Assembly: GCA_030151145.1 (NCBI GenBank)
Contig: JASLEL010000323.1
Coordinates: forward strand, 1 to 8,234
From: Aquirhabdus sp.
GTDB taxonomy: Bacteria; Pseudomonadota; Gammaproteobacteria; Pseudomonadales; Moraxellaceae
Direction: 5' to 3'
DNA length: 8,234 bases
Numbering within the stretch: the first letter of the stretch is position 1; the number at the start of each line of letters is the position of its first letter. A program made the position numbers and the translations under genes. A model generated the notes under the pieces. The model was given only the letters and a program-made list of their open reading frames with translations. It was not told the DNA's origin and searched no databases. Positions 6,586 through 8,234 of the stretch are shown in pieces.

Positions 6586-6625
6586 AGAGGGATGTTCTTG
6601 AACAAAAATGAGGAGGGAAGTGAAG
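6586..6625 (-). promoter_or_regulatory. C-rich, G-poor rut-like tract ahead of the rho start codon
   Basis: Counted on the minus strand, the 40 bases before the rho ATG contain 15 C and only 2 G, with runs such as TTCCCTCCTC and CATCCCTCT. Rho prefers unstructured RNA with YC dinucleotides and C over G. The E. coli rho gene is known to be autoregulated by Rho-dependent attenuation in its leader. The same tract leaves no Shine-Dalgarno. Function as a rut site is inferred. Confidence 0.4.
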
Positions 6626-6843
6626 CCATACACTGCATGGCGGAAAAACGGGTATTCATGTGGCAGGTCAGAGAAGGTTGCCAATCGCCAGCCATTACGG
6701 CATGTGGCGTCATCACGCCGGTCATACCGATCCGGGAAATCACATCGCGTTGCTTGCGGTTATACATGCAGTCTCTGACTTATTGCTGTGGATCATCAAA
6801 TCGGATGAGTATCATAAAATCGTCTGAATCGTATCGCCGGATC

Positions 6844-6873
6844 GAAACTATCGGGAGGTTGAAACTATCGGGA
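6844..6873. repeat. 13-base direct repeat in the rho leader
   Basis: GAAACTATCGGGA occurs at 6844-6856 and again, identical, at 6861-6873, separated by GGTT, giving a period of 17. There is no third full copy. It lies in non-coding sequence, about 270 bases upstream of rho. No known element is recognised. Confidence 0.85.
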
Positions 6874-7470
6874 TATAGGCAGGTGCTCCGCGCAGTCATC
6901 AGGATGCGGTCGGCGTGTCTGGTATATCTCCAGTCTGAAAATCCCCTGTTGCAATGAACGCTTATGGCGCCACGCGGTTTGCTGTCCCTGTCTGGACAGT
7001 CATTGTTCTTGATCCGGTTGCCGTGCGTTCCGTGCATGGCATGACACCACCTGACGTGTGTACAGATGACCTTGGGCACATCATGCATACGCCAGTGTTG
7101 ATCCAACGACATCCAAAACGAACTACCACAAAGGCCGGTCATCCATATCGGTGACCAAAAGGGGATAGCGAATTTAAGGGAGGTCCAGAAAGATCGTCAT
7201 TGATCAAGATTATGCGTGACCGATAGGCCATCCTGCATACCGATCGATTGATCTATTGTACTCGCATCATCCGGATGAAACGCTCATAAGACAGCCTGAC
7301 TGTAACGCTATAAAAAATCAGCGATAAGAAGTTAAAACGTTTGAAGAAAACAGATCGTTAAACGTGATAACCGTCAGAGCATCAGGTGACGCGTATAAAA
7401 ATGGAATAATGAAGAAACAGATGAATATGCCGACCGGCACGTCAAGAAAGTTATATATCCTTGAGAATAG

Positions 7471-7500
7471 ATTCTACGAGTGCGGATTGATCATTGTCAA
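7471..7500 (-). promoter_or_regulatory. Strong sigma-70 promoter, probably for rho
   Basis: On the minus strand a perfect TTGACA (7500-7495) is followed after 18 bases by TAGAAT (7476-7471), which matches five of six positions. It is the best -35/-10 pair in the gap, lies just after the trxA terminator, and points toward rho. Initiation would be near 7464, leaving a leader of about 880 bases. The inverted repeat TGCCG-AC-CGGCA (plus-strand 7428-7439) would lie at about +25 to +36 and could be an operator or RNA stem. Confidence 0.65.
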
Positions 7501-7580
7501 GCCAGTATTTACATTCCTGCCAAATAAAGCGCACAGGACGACACTTCGCCGAATCGCCCGCTCACACAGGCTTTTCTATC

Positions 7581-7608
7581 AAAACGCACGCGATATGCGT
7601 GCGCTTTT
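7581..7608. terminator. Intrinsic terminator downstream of trxA
   Basis: CGCACGC (7585-7591) and GCGTGCG (7597-7603) form perfect 7-base arms around a 5-base loop. On the minus strand the stem is followed by TTTTGAT (complement of 7578-7584). It starts about 35 bases after the trxA stop. On the plus strand it is followed by CTTTT, so it may also work in reverse. It implies that trxA and rho have largely separate transcripts. Confidence 0.75.
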
Positions 7609-7638
7609 GATGGTGCTGATTAGGGACACAGGGCTGGA

Positions 7639-7965
7639 TCAGATGTTCTTTTCGATAAACGAAACCAGTTGTGAGCGAGGCGCAGCACCAATATGCTGAT
7701 CGACTTTCTGGCCATTCTTGAAGATGAACAGGGCTGGAATGCCGCGTACGCCGAAGTCGCTTGGCGTCTGCTGATTGGCGTCAACGTCGACCTTCACAAT
7801 CTTGATCTTGCCGGCATATTCGCTGGACAGGGCGTCCAGAACTGGGGCGATCATTTTACATGGACCACACCAGGCAGCCCAGAAATCGACCAGTACCGGA
7901 ATGTCGGAATCCAGTACATCGGCTTTGAAATTGCTGTCGGTTGAGTTGATAATATTGCCGCTCAT
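7639..7965 (-). CDS. trxA: Thioredoxin (Trx-1 type)
   Basis: The 108-residue protein is the usual thioredoxin length. The active-site motif WCGPC has redox cysteines C33 and C36, preceded by VDFWAAW with the buried D27, and the cis-proline is P77 in GIPALFIF; most homologues have GIPTL, so T to A is a small deviation. KNGQKVDQHIGAAPRSQL is the usual C-terminal half. Thioredoxin reduces protein disulfides in the cytoplasm, with electrons from NADPH through thioredoxin reductase, serving ribonucleotide reductase, methionine sulfoxide reductase and others. The start ATG has a good Shine-Dalgarno (GGAG at 7975-7972, six bases away). It lies upstream of rho on the same strand, a common gammaproteobacterial order, but an intrinsic terminator and a new promoter separate them here. 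Confidence 0.97.
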   Translation of the reverse strand: MSGNIINSTDSNFKADVLDSDIPVLVDFWAAWCGPCKMIAPVLDALSSEYAGKIKIVKVDVDANQQTPSDFGVRGIPALFIFKNGQKVDQHIGAAPRSQLVSFIEKNI

Positions 7966-8059
7966 AGCGTACTCCAGATGTTTAGGGTTAGTCGTGTATC
8001 TGGCTGACCTGCGCTTTTATGAAAGAAGCGTGGGTAACATCAGCCTTGATCATGTCTTA

Positions 8060-8234
8060 TTACCCGATATGAAGGGTGATGTGTGGATTTTCAAGCGGTG
8101 CGGCCGCTTTGTCAAATGGACAGTTTGGATGAGCCCCATCGGAATATTCGATCAGGAAGATGGACTCGGGTTTGGCGGTGCTGGATTTTGAAAAAACCTG
8201 TTTGCGCATCAAGATACGATATTCGTGACGTTTT
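8060..8234 (-). CDS. Uncharacterised reading frame entering from the right edge
   Basis: On the minus strand a frame is open for 57 codons from the right edge to a TAA at 8060-8062 (followed by a second TAA). An internal ATG at 8209 would give 49 residues, starting MRKQVFSKSSTAKPESIF and ending ENPHITLHIG. It may be the C-terminus of a longer gene upstream of trxA or a small protein; there is no ribosome-binding site before the ATG, so the first is more likely if it is real. Composition is protein-like, but I recognise no family. A good -35 box (TTGACA) and a -10 element lie inside it, so part or all of the stretch may instead be trxA promoter sequence. Confidence 0.4.
   Translation of the reverse strand, partial: KRHEYRILMRKQVFSKSSTAKPESIFLIEYSDGAHPNCPFDKAAAPLENPHITLHIG
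8087..8115 (-). promoter_or_regulatory. Candidate promoter for trxA
   Basis: A perfect TTGACA (8115-8110) is followed after 17 bases by GAAAAT (8092-8087), which matches the -10 at four of six positions. The spacer is itself a perfect inverted repeat, AAGCGG-CCGCA-CCGCTT (8109-8093), which could be a regulator site. The leader to the trxA ATG would be about 115 bases. Confidence 0.45.

Larger units (their letters stand above)
6586..7470 (-). other. Long untranslated leader of rho (gap of about 1 kb without a gene)
   Basis: No credible gene is seen between rho and the trxA terminator. Open frames on both strands here have unusual composition (many Cys, His, Trp) or only extend shadows of rho and trxA, and lack ribosome-binding sites. 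On the rho strand the region begins just after a strong promoter. It contains an inverted repeat (7428-7439), a palindrome TCATCCGGATGA (7267-7278), a CTGTCC/GGACAG stem (6982-6999), a 13-base tandem direct repeat (6844-6873), a GGCGT/ACGCC stem (6706-6719), and a C-rich, G-poor tract next to the start codon (6586-6625). The part around 7305-7480 is AT-rich. It may act as a regulatory leader or hold a small RNA; neither is shown by the sequence alone. Confidence 0.5.

Noticed and set aside
6586..6684. N-terminal extension of Rho from a TTG codon
   Set aside because: The 33 extra residues do not resemble Rho, whose N-terminus matches the family at the ATG at 6585.
6292..6957. Long plus-strand open frame antisense to the start of rho and its leader
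   Set aside because: Most of it is antisense to highly conserved rho codons; no ribosome-binding site, no recognisable domain.
6780..7142. 120-codon minus-strand frame in the rho leader
   Set aside because: Unusually rich in Cys, His, Trp and Arg, no Shine-Dalgarno and no family resemblance; looks like a chance open frame.
7192..7253. Cluster of four GATC sites, possible SeqA/Dam or origin-like region
   Set aside because: GATC is frequent throughout this window, including inside genes, and no DnaA boxes accompany the cluster.
7364..7699. 111-codon plus-strand frame between trxA and rho
   Set aside because: Runs through the trxA terminator and into the antisense of the trxA 3' end; opposite in direction to the strong promoter there.

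Overview
The window looks like an ordinary chromosomal stretch of a gammaproteobacterium. GC is moderate (judged by eye), there are no RNA genes, CRISPR arrays or recognisable mobile elements, and most genes are compact with short gaps. Rho has Escherichia-like residue numbering through all of its catalytic loops, and trxA lies upstream of rho on the same strand. A TetR-controlled ferritin-like 'metal-dependent hydrolase' recalls Moraxellaceae (Acinetobacter relatives), but that family-level placement is an inference only.

Layout, left to right. A YajQ-family protein runs off the left edge on the minus strand (1-282). A small rhodanese-domain protein (478-807) and DNA polymerase IV, dinB (835-1935), follow on the plus strand with a 27-nt gap and are probably co-transcribed. 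Next is a divergent pair: a VOC/glyoxalase-fold protein on minus (1967-2317) and a flavin-reductase-like FMN-binding protein on plus (2459-3055). A barstar-family protein without a visible ribonuclease partner (3235-3531) converges, across a hairpin, on a PF10118-type predicted metal-dependent hydrolase (3624-4511, minus). That gene diverges from a TetR-family regulator (4619-5242, plus). TetR ends at a strong bidirectional terminator shared with rho (5314-6585, minus). About 1.05 kb of apparently non-coding sequence then separates rho from trxA (7639-7965, minus). At the right edge a short minus-strand frame enters from outside the window.

Functional reading. Most genes are housekeeping or small stress/redox functions: transcription termination (Rho), disulfide reduction (thioredoxin), translesion synthesis (Pol IV) and sulfur transfer (rhodanese). 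The TetR/hydrolase pair is a self-contained regulatory module. Its intergenic region holds a good TTGACC-N17-TAAAAT promoter for tetR that is overlapped by three copies of a 12-bp motif, which suggests autorepression. Between trxA and rho I see a terminator for trxA and then a strong TTGACA-N18-TAGAAT promoter on the rho strand. Rho would therefore be made from its own mRNA with a leader of about 880 nt. That leader ends in a C-rich, G-poor stretch with no Shine-Dalgarno, as expected if Rho attenuates its own transcript.

I do not see a clearly undescribed multi-gene system. The best leads are the long rho leader, the triple-repeat tetR operator region and the orphan barstar.
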